The notes: generated from the letters alone by a model not told the origin. A DNA stretch of 64,000 bases from Gyrodactylus bullatarudis (GCA_012064415.1 SSNU01000110.1:124001-188000); one strand, 5' to 3'; shown: positions 28,985 through 41,489, numbered from the stretch's first letter. A program made the numbers and translations.

Positions 28985-29626
28985 ATGCGAAAAAATTTCA
29001 TCTACTCATTGACAATATTTGTTATTCTGACAACATTTATTGGTTTCATGGACTCCGAGAGAATTATCAAATTGGATTTATCTAAGGAGGAAAATCGAAA
29101 ACTATTGCGAATCATTAGGGATCGTGGTTATCTCAGGTAAGCTTCGCTTTTCCTAATTTTCTTTCATCTTAGATTTTAAGTCCAATAAAAGAAGAATTAT
29201 CCCGTGCACCCTTTTATGAGAAAGAGATATCCATGACAGAATGTGACCAGAATCAGACAAATAAAAGTAGAACGCAAAATATCTAAAAAAATTCTGGCCT
29301 AACGCACAATTCCTTGAACATTATGAAAATGAAAAAAAAAACTAAAAACCCTCGTATTTATTTACCCATGCATGTACTATACATAAGTAATATTGATATG
29401 AAAACTGCTGTTTGTTCTACATGAATTTCAATACAATCTATCTGTTATATAAGAACATTAAAAAAAACTTTTTCTTTCTAAACTTTCAAAATTAAAGATT
29501 AATTAATAAAATATAAATATAGGAAAATTTTAAAATTGAAATAATTGAAAATTAAACTATCCACCAATTTCAAAGAACTAAGCTGGAGTTATTTTAAGAT
29601 TTGGGCGCATGATTTTTAAAGTTTAA
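28985..29626 (+). CDS. Putative RFamide-type neuropeptide precursor (gene A)
   Basis: Predicted exons 28985-29136 and 29599-29626, intron 462 nt, phase 2, product 59 aa. Residues 1 to about 21 form a hydrophobic signal peptide (KNFIYSLTIFVILTTFIGF). A charged stretch (DLSKEENRKLLRIIRDR) follows, and across the splice the sequence is GYLRFGR. Phe-Gly-Arg after YLR is the classic amidation/cleavage signal, so a mature peptide ending in YLRF-amide is predicted; crustacean FMRFamide-like peptides end in similar YLRFamide or FLRFamide. A five-residue tail MIFKV precedes the stop. In-frame ATGs at 28889 and 28937 are alternative starts. The gene has a paralogue immediately downstream. The splice and the peptide function are inferences. 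Confidence 0.55.
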
Positions 29627-29795
29627 TAGTATAATTGAAATGTAGATGTAAGAGTATTATTACTCTTGGATCCATTTTTTAGCGTGGGATATGTTTGCTG
29701 GGATCGAATATGATTGGATCAAAACAAACAACAAAAGTTTGTTATCATCATACTATCCTACTAGGGAAGTACTCTCCTATACAATTTTTGTGTAG

Positions 29796-29805
29796 TATAT
29801 AAATA
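29796..29805 (+). promoter_or_regulatory. TATA box of peptide gene B
   Basis: TATATAAATA lies about 90 nt before the ATG at 29892. No TCAGT initiator occurs at standard spacing, so the start point is uncertain. Confidence 0.5.
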
Positions 29806-29891
29806 GGCAGGAGTATTAACTTGACTAAAAAATTTACTTTCCTCTTGTCAGATAATCTCAACCTTGTAATACAATTGGATAATAATAAAAT

Positions 29892-30093
29892 ATGCAACGA
29901 CCAGGACTCATTCTACTTTTCACGCTGCTCATTTCAATAATGATGCTATTTTTCGTCAGGGATTCCGAATCAAGACAACTCTACGACCTTAAGTATAAGG
30001 ACGATGAGCTTGAAAATCTGATTAGAATGCTCAAAGAGAGGACATACCTCAGGTAAATTATCATGTCTAAAATATTCTTCCAGGTTCAAATAG
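29892..30093 (+). CDS. Putative secreted peptide precursor (gene B), paralogue of A
   Basis: Exon 1 is 29892-30052 (signal peptide LILLFTLLISIMMLFFV, then a charged stretch ending LIRMLKERTYLR), with the same phase-2 split of the Arg codon as gene A. The best exon 2 is 30084-30093, after a 31-nt intron (30053-30083, GTAAAT...TTCCAG), giving YLRFK and stop, 56 aa. It retains YLRF at the same splice junction but lacks the Gly needed for amidation. An alternative acceptor at 30570 gives YLR-KASQSSMY-stop with AATAAA at 30598. Gene B may be a diverged or non-amidated copy. Function is unproven. Confidence 0.45.
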
Positions 30094-30810
30094 AGAAACG
30101 ACAATTCGAAACTATATATTCAACAAGAAAAATGTTTCCTAATCAAATTCTGAAGATGAAAGTTTATCTTTCACAATTATTATACCAGTATTGTGTTGAT
30201 AAAAATAATCAGGAAAACTCTGAAAATCAATAAAATTTCAAAAACATGAGTTCTATTTTCTTATGTAATTAATTCATTTCATTTTAGTTAGGCTTATTGC
30301 AATTTTCATAGCAATTTAATTTAATTTAGAGTGTATATTTATTTAGTAATAACTTCATATGTAACACATGAAAATAATAAATAACTAATTATAATACAGT
30401 AATTTCATCTTTGAATGAAATTATTTGATGATTAGATAAAAAAGTAATATCATTTTTTTGATAACTGTTCAAAATAGATGAACTATTTGGAGATGCCTAG
30501 ATTTAAACCTTGCTATTGCCAAGCTAAATGCAAAAATATGAAATTTTTATCGCAAGAAGATAATCTTAGGAAAGCTTCTCAGTCTTCAATGTACTAAAAT
30601 AAATACAACAAGATACATACATATCCTAGACCAGTTATAAATTATTGTTTGGCAGTATGAAATCCTGAATGTTGAAGTTACCAGACCGAACAAAACTCGA
30701 TGACCAACTGCCTGAGTCCAAGAAGAGAACTGAAATCGGATACCCTCATAAAATCATCCGCATTTAGTCAGCTCTATTATTATTCTGGAATTTGGTCATC
30801 TAAGAATAAA

Positions 30811-31109
30811 ATAGTATTTAATAGTTGTTCGCTTGCTGCCTGACTATGTTGTCTTCTGGCTTGTATTGGTGTGTTTGTAGAAAGAGGAGAAAAGGGTGTA
30901 GTATTTCTTAAAGAGCAAGTAACAATCACTGTAATTTTTATAATCCTTGCTCTTTAAGAAATACTACAACCTTTTCTCCTCTTTCTACAAACAGACCAAT
31001 ACAAGCCAGAAGACAACATAGTCAGGCAGCAAGCGAACAAAATTATAGACAATCTATGCCGAACAGCTCCCTGAAGAACTACTTGGTTCAAAATTATAGT
31101 ATTTAATAG
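30811..31109. mobile_element. Hairpin (snap-back) MITE
   Basis: 95-bp arms at 30825-30919 and 30946-31040 are inverted repeats with about two mismatches, around a 26-nt loop. A 55-bp tail follows on the right (31041-31095). The 14-bp direct repeat ATAGTATTTAATAG occurs at 30811-30824 and 31096-31109. A second member of the family is the host of the gypsy insertion at 18.2-22.4 kb. Confidence 0.85.
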
Positions 31110-34100
31110 ATGGAAAAGTTCATCAGATCAATTAAAGTTTAAATGAATTCAAAAATGAACTCAGGAATAAATTGATCATTAACTTTTACAGTGATTACAT
31201 GTATTTTTAAATTAATTTTTATCATCAGTTTAGAATAATTTTCGGAAAATTATTCGATCAATTTTTGAATTTTGAATATGCACCAAATCTCTACGTTTTT
31301 AAACTTTAGAGCACAAAATTTTTGACAATAACTAAGTCAAGTTAACTTAGTCAACGTGAGTGTTAATCCTAATTTCAAAAGATTTAAAAAATCTAAATTT
31401 AGTGCTCAAATATTTTCCTATGGCGTCTTTATAAAGAAAAATCATTCATATAATAATACTGTAAAGGGAATATTTAGGCAAAATTCTATTTTGAGTTGGC
31501 AAATAAAATCATTCAGGTGAATGAAGGAAAAAGTTTATAGATTTTATCTGGAAAGTTTGATATCCGAAATCAAAAAGTAATTTCAAATACCTAAAAGTGA
31601 GTAGAAAAATTACTGCAGATAACTTTTTAACTCGTAAATGGAGCTTACTGAAGTATTTCTAGAGGATTCTACTTGTTCTTGTACAAAAAAAGTAAAAGCA
31701 TATTAGAAATCAGCAAAAAATTTCTATCAAATGATAACAAGAATAAAAAAATGGAAAATAGAATGAAAAAAACCTGAATTCGGCTTTCAAATGAGTCTAA
31801 TAATATCGACGAATTCTAACGAAAAATAGCATTTTTATTTATGTAATACTGAGCCTAATCTGATCTTGAAATTTTCAGATCAAGCTTATCATTTGAAGTA
31901 AAGAAAAATCGTTGAACTCAGCATAAAAACCTGAGTTTTTCAGCCAAGTATAGAAAATTAGTGCTCAATGTTGTTATGAAAGAATTTTTATTCTATTCCA
32001 ATTTATAGAAACTATGATACAATGAGACGAAATATCTATCATGAAACTTTCAAACTTTCTAGAGCTGACAAAATCTACAATTCATTTTTTTATGTAAGCA
32101 TTAATCCTATTTTCAAAAGATTTTAAAAATCTAAATTTAGTGCTCAAGGTTACCTTTTTTAATAATCATAATTTTTTTCATCGCCAATAGCTCAACTTGT
32201 GGACTATCAAACCAGATTTGAAGTCGGTATGAAATTTCGGCTCAAAACTTTTCTGGATCTAATATTCTGAGCCCCACCCCCATTTAATTATGCATTCTAA
32301 GACATAATTATTCCAGATACAGTAGCATTATAGCATAGTATCAGAATATAAATTTTCATAAGAATATTCCAGTATATTACAGGTTCGTTAAGAAGGATTT
32401 AAAAACAGCAAAAAAATTATTAATTTTATAAAAATATTATCTTCTAAATAAGAAATCCATTTTAAGTAAAGTAAATATGAAATTTTCACTTCAAAAGGAG
32501 AATTACTTCATACTTCAAACATCAAACGCTTTTTTCGGATTAAAATTTTCAATTTTCAATGATATCTTTGGTTTAATCGCTGAAACATATTAACTGAATA
32601 ATATTCAATGAAGCAACTCCAAAGCAATTTGTGATTTTTCAAATCGTTGTTTTTTATCGAATCGAATTTTACATTCAGTAAACCTTTTTTCTTACTGACT
32701 AGCAAAGTTTTTTTGATATGCATACTTGATCAAAATTCAGATCTTCTTAAATACATTTTTCTCAAAATTCACGCCCCTTCTGCACAATTCAAGTTTGATG
32801 GGCTTGACAAGAATTAGGGTTACTTTTGGGCTGTTGATTTTTTTTATTTACGCATTCATTTACGTTTAATTTGTTTTGATCAAGAATTTAAAAAAAAAAC
32901 AATTTATCAATTAGAGAATAAGATGAAAAGAAAAAAACAATTTTTCATGGATGTTTAAAGGATGACCATGTTTGAGATCAAACATCCTATTTATAATTCC
33001 CAAGTATAAAAATAGCAATTTGAAGAAAAATATCTAGATAAATAAAGGATGACTTTATTTGATATGTCTATTCAAATAAATCTAATTAAAAATTCTGTTA
33101 CTTCCCTTTAATAATGAAAATTGAAACAGTAGTATAAATTTATAACCTTGATTTGAGAGAACTTTATTAAATTAATATGAGCATAACAACAGGGGAATAT
33201 CTATTGGCAGAAATTTACGGGTAGAATAGTATTTTCAATCAATTGAAAAAAAATTATGTTAGAACTTTGAGATTGAAAAATATTTCATTCTGTTGATACA
33301 TCCGATTCGACATCTTAATGTAATATGATTTTACACTTGAGTCAGTTTTGATTGAATATAACCCCTTAACAGTTTGAAATGGTCAGTTTCCAGCCAAGAT
33401 TTTTCTGGTACAGCTCATTTTTCTAAGAAAAATTTGAAAATAATTAAATTTTTTTGATGTTAGTCGAAGAGGAAAAATTTTCTAATAAAGAAATTAATCC
33501 GCTTAGTAAGACACTATTCTGGTGGAAAATGACTAAATCGAATTTTTTGAACGAATTAAGAATTTTTGAAATTAGAACAAATATACTTTAGCAAATTTTA
33601 TTATGAGGAAGTTTAAAATTGATTTGAATGCATATTTTTGCTACTTAAAAATGATTATTTTTAGGATAGAAGTATTTTTTAAGCCTGATGAAGATCACTA
33701 TAAAGTTTAAAATGTTAATTTAAAATATTGCAGAAGCCAAGTTTCAAAATACCAAATTTCTAATAACACAGGAGGAACATTTTTGACTTCTTATTGATTT
33801 AAAATTTCAATAATTGTCAATAGTGATTGATATTTCTTGATGTATACTTTAAATTCTTAATTTATTTATGATTTCTTGTTTATTTTAGACTCAAATGTAT
33901 TTTAGAGTAAACTGAAACAAATCTAAGAATTTACATGAATTTTTAATTTAACCAAAAATAGAGAATGAGACTACAAAAGTCACTTAAAGAAAATTATGTT
34001 TTATAAATTAAGTCGTGTCAAGAGATTGAGATTCGCGATTGAGTATTAATTCTCATATTTGTAGATATAAAAGAAAGGGTTTTCTATTCACTAAATGTAC

Positions 34101-34240
34101 ATTGCTTTAGGGTTCATCAGTAATGACAGAAGAATGTTGATAAAAGTTAAAATTTGACTGAAAATAATAATTGAAAACATTAAAATATTATACAAATCTT
34201 GAAAGAAGTTTAGTAAAAGTTGGAAAATAACCCCAAAACT
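31110..34240. other. Intergenic region with a short local duplication
   Basis: No gene recognised. About 55 bp around 31362-31410 ('ttaatccta...caaaagattt...tttagtgctcaa') recurs at 32099-32147 in direct orientation. Otherwise AT-rich and stop-dense. Confidence 0.5.
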
Positions 34241-35360
34241 CTTCAATGAATAGCAACAGCGAAGAGAAAGGTGTAAAAGCTCACATAGGCCAGGATAATT
34301 GAAGATTACATGAGTAATTTTTCTGGATACACAGATTTGGTTTGATTGATGAAGAATTTCTCCTTCAAAGCTGAGAATTTATCAGCTAGTCAGAAAAAAG
34401 CTTTTTTTGAATTTGCCCATAAGTTGTTAGAAAAAAAATCTCTGATAAAATTCAATCGGGAGGATGCTAATTTTTCAACTTTTGAGCTCAGATTTGAAGC
34501 GATAGAGATGATTCGAAATTGTCCATAATAGTTCTAAAAAATTCCCAATATTGTGGGAAATCAAGGTTTATCAAAACTTGTCACTTAAAATAATGTAGAG
34601 GTTAAAATTTGCCTTTTCAGCTCTAAAACAGGTTATTTTCTAAACTAAGAGAGATATCGAGCAGGCAAGTGCACATTTGAAATCTTCAGCTATTTTTCAC
34701 AAAAGTTATTTTATTTTACTAGTTATATTCTTTCTAATGAGGGGTGAAAAAAGTATCTTAAATATCTCTCAGTTCAAATTAAACTGGTGGAAGGGGTAAA
34801 TTCCGAGATTTCTCTTAATCCTCAGCATATAGCTATGGGTATAATTCAAATTTGATAGCTATTCTAAAATAAACTATATAAAAGCCTCTTTATCGAGCAA
34901 TTATTGTTAAAAATTCAATTTAGATGAAATTAGATCAGATTTCATATACTCATTAAATCTACAGAGCGTGTAAAAAATGTAGGAGAGCAGATTAAATTTC
35001 TATTAGCAATACAATTCTAATTCTTCTGAAGTGATGACTTGAGGAAATCTGAAGAATTCCATCAATGAAAGGAATTTAAACTTATTCTTAAAAAAGGAAT
35101 TGTCATTTCTGATTCTGATCAAAACTCTCAATTCTTTCAAGACATTTTGGAATCTAGATCATGAGGCCCACTTTCACAATAAGAAGCGAGGAAACCTTGA
35201 AAAAATTAATTTTTAAGAAAATTATGGCATATTTCAAATCTCATAGTAGCAAAATTCCCTTTTTTGGCCATTGAATTAAAATTTTTGATTCATTTCAAAA
35301 TCAAAGTTAATTTTTACAATAAGACAAGAAAACCGTTTATCCCTATAGAAATTTTCATTT
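34241..35360. other. Intergenic region with dispersed-repeat pieces
   Basis: About 34600-34760 is an inverted, diverged copy of 41490-41670 (shared 'gagatatcgagcaggc' block). An open frame at 34346-34528 (60 codons) lacks any supporting context. Confidence 0.45.
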
Positions 35361-35364
35361 TTCG

Positions 35365-35740
35365 GGGATCTGCAGAATTCTTATTTTCAGAATGATTCTT
35401 AAAATTTTAAATCTTGCGCCTAATTTTTTGACTTAATCTCAGTGAACCAACTCAATTTAATGTTTTTATAAATAGAGTTTCTTGAAAATTAATACCAATT
35501 CTCACAATATTAAATCTATAGAATCCAATTATATATGACGGGCTACAGTAAATTAATCAGACGCAGAAATGTTTAATTTTCTTTTGTTTAAATCTTTGAT
35601 GAAATTCGCGCAAGATTTATTCATATTCTGATTCTGAAAGATCTTATATTGAATCATCAAAATTTCATAGATTTTCAAGTAGGGAAAATAATAAAAAATC
35701 AAAATTCTATTTTCACACGATGATGGTGAGATTCTCAAAA
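35365..35740 (+). repeat. Dispersed repeat R2, copy 1
   Basis: Direct-orientation match to about 59685-60130, with shared blocks 'ctgcagaattcttatttt' and 'gaaattcgcgcaagattt'. Non-coding, diverged. Confidence 0.7.
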
Positions 35741-35995
35741 TCTGATTTATTATCCTAAAAATTAAAATTTGATCACATTTTCACTTGAAAAAGTGAAAAT
35801 TTATCAATCCCAAGTTCAAAAAATTGATATTTGGCGCTACTTCTTAAGCTCATTTTTGAATCAATAAAATTTTCTTTTCAAAGGATTAATAGGACATATT
35901 CCATTTAAATTAAACCATCTAATAGTGTCAAATTCACTTAAAAATTCTGCATTACACAAATTGACAGATAAAACTTAAGATTATATAATCAGAAT

Positions 35996-36901
35996 TATAT
36001 ATGTTACGTTCAAAGTGGAAACTCGTGTATACACTGAACGTACAGTGTGTACACTGTACAACTAATTGGTCAATGTGGAAACTCGGTGTACACATTGAAC
36101 GGTTGATGGTGTACACTTTGAATATACTGATTAAACGTACAATGTGAACACTGGAAATTTTTTTTGAATCTTGAATTACAAGTTTTAAGAATAAATAGCA
36201 GTTTCCAATAATCCCATGCAGATATCAACTGGTCTGTGTGCATTAAAGTAAGAAAAAGTAAGTGTTTTACCCTTTGATTAAGTTTCAAGTTTTCGACCAC
36301 AGTGTATTCGTAGGTTTCTTACTTGATATAGTTTCAAGTTATCAACCCAAAATTCATCAAGACTTAACAATATGGAATATTACAATCTTATCACTAAAGT
36401 CAGGGCATCCAAAATGCTATTAAATGAAGATGAGAACCTCTTGAAAATCGCAAAGAAGTCCCTGAAGGATTTCTCATAGAGATTCTCTATCTATCCAAAC
36501 TGCCACAAAGGAAGCCTCATTTTCATGGGGCCAAAGAATGTTGAGGTATGATTGTGCCACTGAATGCCTGTCAAATAGGGGGAAATGCAGAAGAAATAAA
36601 GTTTTTTGCAATTCTAGGTCCTATAAAAGTTTTTCATGGAATAACAAATAAATGAATATTATATTCGAACTTTTCTTAAACTAAAAGACTTAAAGACCAT
36701 TAAAATAGATGAGACTTATTTCCCGAACATAAAGTTAACAGTGTACACATTGTACGTTTAATCAGTATATTCAAAGTGTACACCATCAACCGTTCAATGT
36801 GTACACCGAGTTTCCACATTGACCAATTAGTTGTACAGTGTACACACTGTACGTTCAGTGTATACACTGTACGAGTTTCCACTTTGAACGTAACATATAT
36901 A
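35996..36901. mobile_element. Long-TIR element T1 (TATATGTTAC ends)
   Basis: Inverted repeats of about 150 bp at 35996-36150 and 36740-36901, with ends reading TATATATGTTACGTTCAAAG inward. The arms are filled with variants of GTACACTGT/ACAGTGTAC. TA borders both ends. The interior includes a short frame from 36372 (MEYYNLITKVRASKMLLNED) that stops after about 35 codons. No transposase recognised. Confidence 0.8.
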
Positions 36902-37011
36902 AACCATTGAAACATGATTAGAAAACTACTGTATTTCATTGATGATTTTAAAAATAGAAAAAAATTTATTTCTCTTCAGTTTAGTAGAATATAAAACTAT
37001 CTCACTATTAT

Positions 37012-37955
37012 ATATGTTACAGTATATTCTTAAAATTAGTTTTTTTATAAATATCCTAGTACAATCTTAAAACCAGTACAAACTAGTAAATCCTTAAAAT
37101 AATTTAAATTTTAAGGATATACTAATTTCGTACTGGGCTTGTCTAGTTAGTCTTTTTTCTTATTCAGAAGTTTCAAGATACTATCACTAAAATTGTTCAC
37201 ATTTTTTCACCATCTGATTTGAAAACAACCACTCAAATAGAAATTTATCAGACTTTAAGAGAACTGTGTTGAGAGAGCAAACCAAGACATTCAACCCAAG
37301 CTTACATGTAACACATCTTTATCATCAAAGGATCCAGAACCAGACTTTGAATACCTCATTATTGACGAAGGTACGAATTTACTATCGAAAATCCCTGAAT
37401 TCTATCGAGCAAGAGAAGATCCTGGACATCTAGTAAAGGGTATTTAAATAATTGGTATCAGGTTGGTATTTCTAGATGGTAGATTTACCCTTGAAAGGTT
37501 AAAAGAATTCCCAGAGGTATTTATGAATCCAGAAGACTTGACCAGAAAAAAACTTCCAATACGATCGACTGCAATGGGAAATCCTCTGAGTTCTGGAAAA
37601 GGATTTTAGGGGTGCAATTACACTAAATACTTTATGTAATTGTACAAATAGAGGTCTTTGATGTAATTCAAAGTGCTATCATTCCCTCTTTTATTCAAAT
37701 AAATAAATAATTTTTTGGAATATTTTATGTTAAAAAAATTTAGCTTAGACTGGAAGCATTAACAGTGTCCAGGTCTAGTGACAGTATCTTGAAACTTCTG
37801 AATAAGAAAAAAGACTAACTAGACAAGCCCAGTACGAAATTAGTATTTCCTTAAAATTTATATTATTTTAATGATTTACTCGTTTAGTACTGGTTTTAAG
37901 ATTGTACTAGGATATTTATAAAAAAAACTAATTTTAAAATATACTGTAACATATA
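37012..37955. mobile_element. Long-TIR element T2 (TATATGTTAC ends)
   Basis: Inverted repeats of about 190 bp at 37012-37200 and 37765-37955, with ends TATATGTTACAGTATATT inward. The terminal ten bases match T1, 110 bp away. The interior (37205-37615) has protein-like frames, including DPEPDFEYLIIDEGTNLLSK and LERLKEFPEVFMNPEDL, each closed by stops. The captured sequence is not recognised. Confidence 0.8.
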
Positions 37956-38627
37956 CATAGTTAACATAGAAAATATGTTGAATCCCTTGAGACGGTTATA
38001 TATTTTCATAGAATTTTCTGTATTTAAGTAAGTAACAAATCCCCACAATATAATTATTTTGTTTAAAAGAAAGGAAAAATTTATTATGTTTCTATTAATT
38101 TTTAGGAAATTAACTTAAATTGATGAATTTGACAACTTCCCTAGAATGATCAAAAAGATCCCTCTTCGAATGATGTAAAGGTGGCTGAATCATCTCTTTG
38201 AAAAAATTCTGGTTCAGACCAGAGAGTGATCGATACCGAGTAAAGACTCAAAATTTTGTCAGAAACATATTTGCTGTTTAAACATTCCATACATTTTTTG
38301 AGAAGAGAATTGACCAAATCAAAGCTTTCTTTATTAATAATATTGGTTTGTTCTTAACTTGGTTTCCAGTCAAAAATCTCAAAATAACTTTGAGGAAATA
38401 TAGGCAACCAATTATCATTTTCTAAAATGCACTCTAAAATTTCCTCCCTTTAATCAGCGTTGTTATCAATTTATCTTCTATACAACTATATTTTAGGCTA
38501 CTTACTCAATGGCATTTTATCTGATCTTTTGCCATATTTAAATTAGTAAATTAAAACTAAAAATTAGTTTAAAAATCTTATTTCGTTCCTATATAAAATT
38601 TTGAGTACAGAGTTTTATTCTAATACA
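37956..38627. other. Intergenic region, no gene recognised
   Basis: AT-rich sequence between element T2 and the decayed piggyBac element; nothing further seen. Confidence 0.45.
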
Positions 38628-39910
38628 TTAACCCTCCTTCCGCAAATGGGAGTGTATAATATACTGTATATGCTACCGTAAATTTTGAAACTCGGGGAGT
38701 TTCGAGCCAGGACCCACGCTATGTGTGATAAACTTCAAAACCAAATCAGATTTCTTTCACGGAATAATCGATAAAATAATGCTAGAAAATATGGGAAATT
38801 ACACGAACAAATTCATGGAATACAAGGAATGAGATAAGCACGGGTATCGGGATTTTTTTACTTTTTGTTGTTTCAAAACAAAAGAACATGTCTCTTAAGG
38901 AGCTTTGATCAGATGAATACTTTCATCTAAATTCATCAAGCGTATTTGAGATTTGATAACAAAGTGCAGAGAACTCAAGAAGCCCAAAAGAGAGACAAAC
39001 TAGCTACTTTCAGAACTTTATGCCAATCTTTTAAAATAAAAAACTGCCAAAGAGCTTATGAACCTATGGATCAAATAACTGTTCACGAGCAACTTGTCAA
39101 TTTTTGCGTGAGATGCTCGTTCAAAATGTACATTCCGTCGACAATATTTTGGGTTAATTTTTTCACATCAATCGAATTGTCCGATTATCTTTTTACTAAA
39201 AAACCTCGATTGTTGGAACATGTAGGACAAGAAAATTCCTCTCTCATTCTGCAATAAGAAGATAGAACAATACTCAAAGGAATACTTGTATAACCGTCAT
39301 AATTTTTTATTCAGATATGGTCAAAAGAAAAACCGTCCAATACTTCTTCTGTTAAGTCTTCATACTAATTTTGATGATAGTGGTAAAAAGCCAGAGATTA
39401 TCGAGTATTAAAACTCAGCTAAAAGTGGTGTAGACTGTCGAGATCAACTAATAAAAAACCACAGCTCAAAAAGATTAACGAGAAAATGGCCTATGGCACT
39501 ATTTTGAAACATGCTAGATAAAGCTGCTTACAACTCTTGTGTTTTATACAGCATGCAAAATCCTAATTTTGTGGAGTTTCATGGAAACATATCAAGACGT
39601 GTTTTTATAAAAGAACTAGTGATAAGTCTCATGAAGCTGAAGTTGAATAAAAGAAAATTTGATGACACCTTTGAAGATTCTATGTGCTCTGAGCCTCCAA
39701 AACAAATGCCCAAAAGATTTTCAGGTAAGAAATGGTGTCCAAGCAGTTTAGACAAAACTAGCTATAAAAAGTGCTCAGAATGTTATTGTTAGTGAAAATT
39801 TTTTTTTTTAATAAATTGAATTAAAAAGCATTTAAAACTAAAATAAACCTTTTTACTTTTGATTAATTTGCGGTTTATAAAAAATTACTCATTTGTGATA
39901 GGAGGGTTAA
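38628..39910 (+). mobile_element. piggyBac element, internally deleted and decayed
   Basis: Starts TTAACCCTCCTTCCGCAAATG (38628) and ends with the inverse CATTTGTGATAGGAGGGTTAA (39910). Frames at 38946-39257 and 39511-39792 are DDE_Tnp_1_7 transposase pieces: RFDNKVQRTQEAQKRDKLA, then RCSFKMYIPS joined directly to FTSIELSDYLFTKK. The segment that should lie between them, with the first two catalytic Asp residues, is gone. The third region, SGVDCRDQLIKNHSSKR, is present between stops. Confidence 0.85.
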
Positions 39911-40940
39911 AAGACCACGAGAAATGAAGTTCTTGACGAACAAAAATCATGACTGTTAAAAATGGGGGAAGGAGGAAACAGCAACAACATTCAAGAGATT
40001 TTGAATTGATCAATTCAGCATTTTTCTTGAGAACTTGAGACTATGATTTCTTCATCACTCACGAATACACGGCACACCTCAGAATCTCTCTATAAGTATA
40101 CGTTCCAACATAGAGGGAATTCATTCCATTCTTTTCATTGTATTTCTATTGATTCTATAACTATAGAGAATAATTTTTTATCCATTCATTACATATTTGC
40201 AACTTTGAGAGTCTCTTATAGTTAAACCTTTTGAGATATTCTGCCATAAATTCATCTTGATTTTATTAAATAGAAAATATAGTTTTTTTAACTATAGCCA
40301 TTCTAAATGAATTTTGGAATTTATGAGTTTTAAAAATTTAAATTTTTCTAAAGTTTTTGAAATCCAACACTTGAAACAATTTAGGAAAAGAAATTTGAAA
40401 GAAAATTCAATGTTTTCTTGATTTTAAGGTTTAAGGGTCCTTCACTCAGTGAATTTTTAGATTTGAGCTTTTGATTCTAAAGGTGAGTAGTTCTCTCAGC
40501 TTTTAGAAGAGAATCGAGAATTTCCGAACCAGTCATAATTATGCAGTGTGTGTCAACTGTTTTTAGAAAAATTGAACCAATTATTCTACGCAGTCAGAGA
40601 TTTGATTAAATTTCGAAAAATGAGGAAAACTATAAAATGTTAATTAATTATTAATAAAGAATAACTACTTAAAAGTAACTTCAAGATTTCAATAATAATT
40701 AAGTTTGTTCAATGCAAACGGTGTTTGCTAAGCTTAAATAAAGTTTTTAAGTAAACTTTTATTATGAGCTTCACTAATCAAAAAGAAAATTTTTGTTTTC
40801 TTCATAAAGAATAGTAATCGGATTCTTGTAAAGAATAATTTAATCAATAAATTATAATATTTTTACAATCCCAACACAATAAAAATAATTTAAGGGATTT
40901 TGACAAAAATGTATATATATATATATATATAAATATATAT
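39911..40940. other. Intergenic region, no gene recognised
   Basis: AT-rich, with a (TA)n microsatellite at about 40912-40940 abutting the next element. The frame 40043-40225 has no supporting context. Confidence 0.45.
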
Positions 40941-41385
40941 GGGTAGGCTATTTGACAAAAAGTGTATAGTATTTTCACAAATACAATAGTCGTATACGGT
41001 CTATCATCAAATTTCAAATAGATTTTTTCACTAAATGTATGAGATAATAATAATGAAATCCAGTTAAACTTGTTACTAGTAACAAAATTCCTGGGATTCT
41101 TGAGACTATCAGATAATCTTGAAACCGTGTAACAAGTTTAACTGGCTTTCAGTTAATCTACTACTAAAAACAAGTTTAACTAATTTGCCAGGGAGTCTTG
41201 AGACTATCAAGAGTAACAAGATTACCGGTAACATATACATTAATTGTAAAAACCTATTAATGTTTTCGAAATCTCGAACACACCAATACATTTTGTGAAA
41301 AAAACTATTTGACATTTGATGATAGACCGTATACGACTATTGTATTTGTGAAAATACTTTACACTTTTTGTCAAATAGCCTACCC
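40941..41385. mobile_element. MITE with ~100-bp TIRs
   Basis: GGGTAGGCTATTTGACAAAA at 40941 and its complement ending at 41385 begin inverted repeats of about 100 bp (shared ACAATAGTCGTATACGGTCT). Inside, two roughly 80-bp segments with 'agtttaact' and 'cttgagactatca' motifs repeat. Flanks are ATATAT on both sides, so the insertion was into a TA repeat. No coding capacity. Confidence 0.85.
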
Positions 41386-41489
41386 ATATATAAATTTTTT
41401 GTCAATATCCCATAATTTAACAATTCATGTCCCAATGTTCCACCATTGGAACACAACGCTTTGTTGAGCGATAAATCGAATTAAAAGAT

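Noticed and set aside
34333..34400. Acceptor-like CACAG|ATTTGGT that would give YLRFG to peptide gene B
   Set aside because: It lies over 4 kb away beyond a MITE, in dispersed repeat sequence, and has no dibasic site after the Gly.
40912..40940. TA repeat read as a regulatory site
   Set aside because: Simple (TA)n microsatellite into which the MITE inserted.
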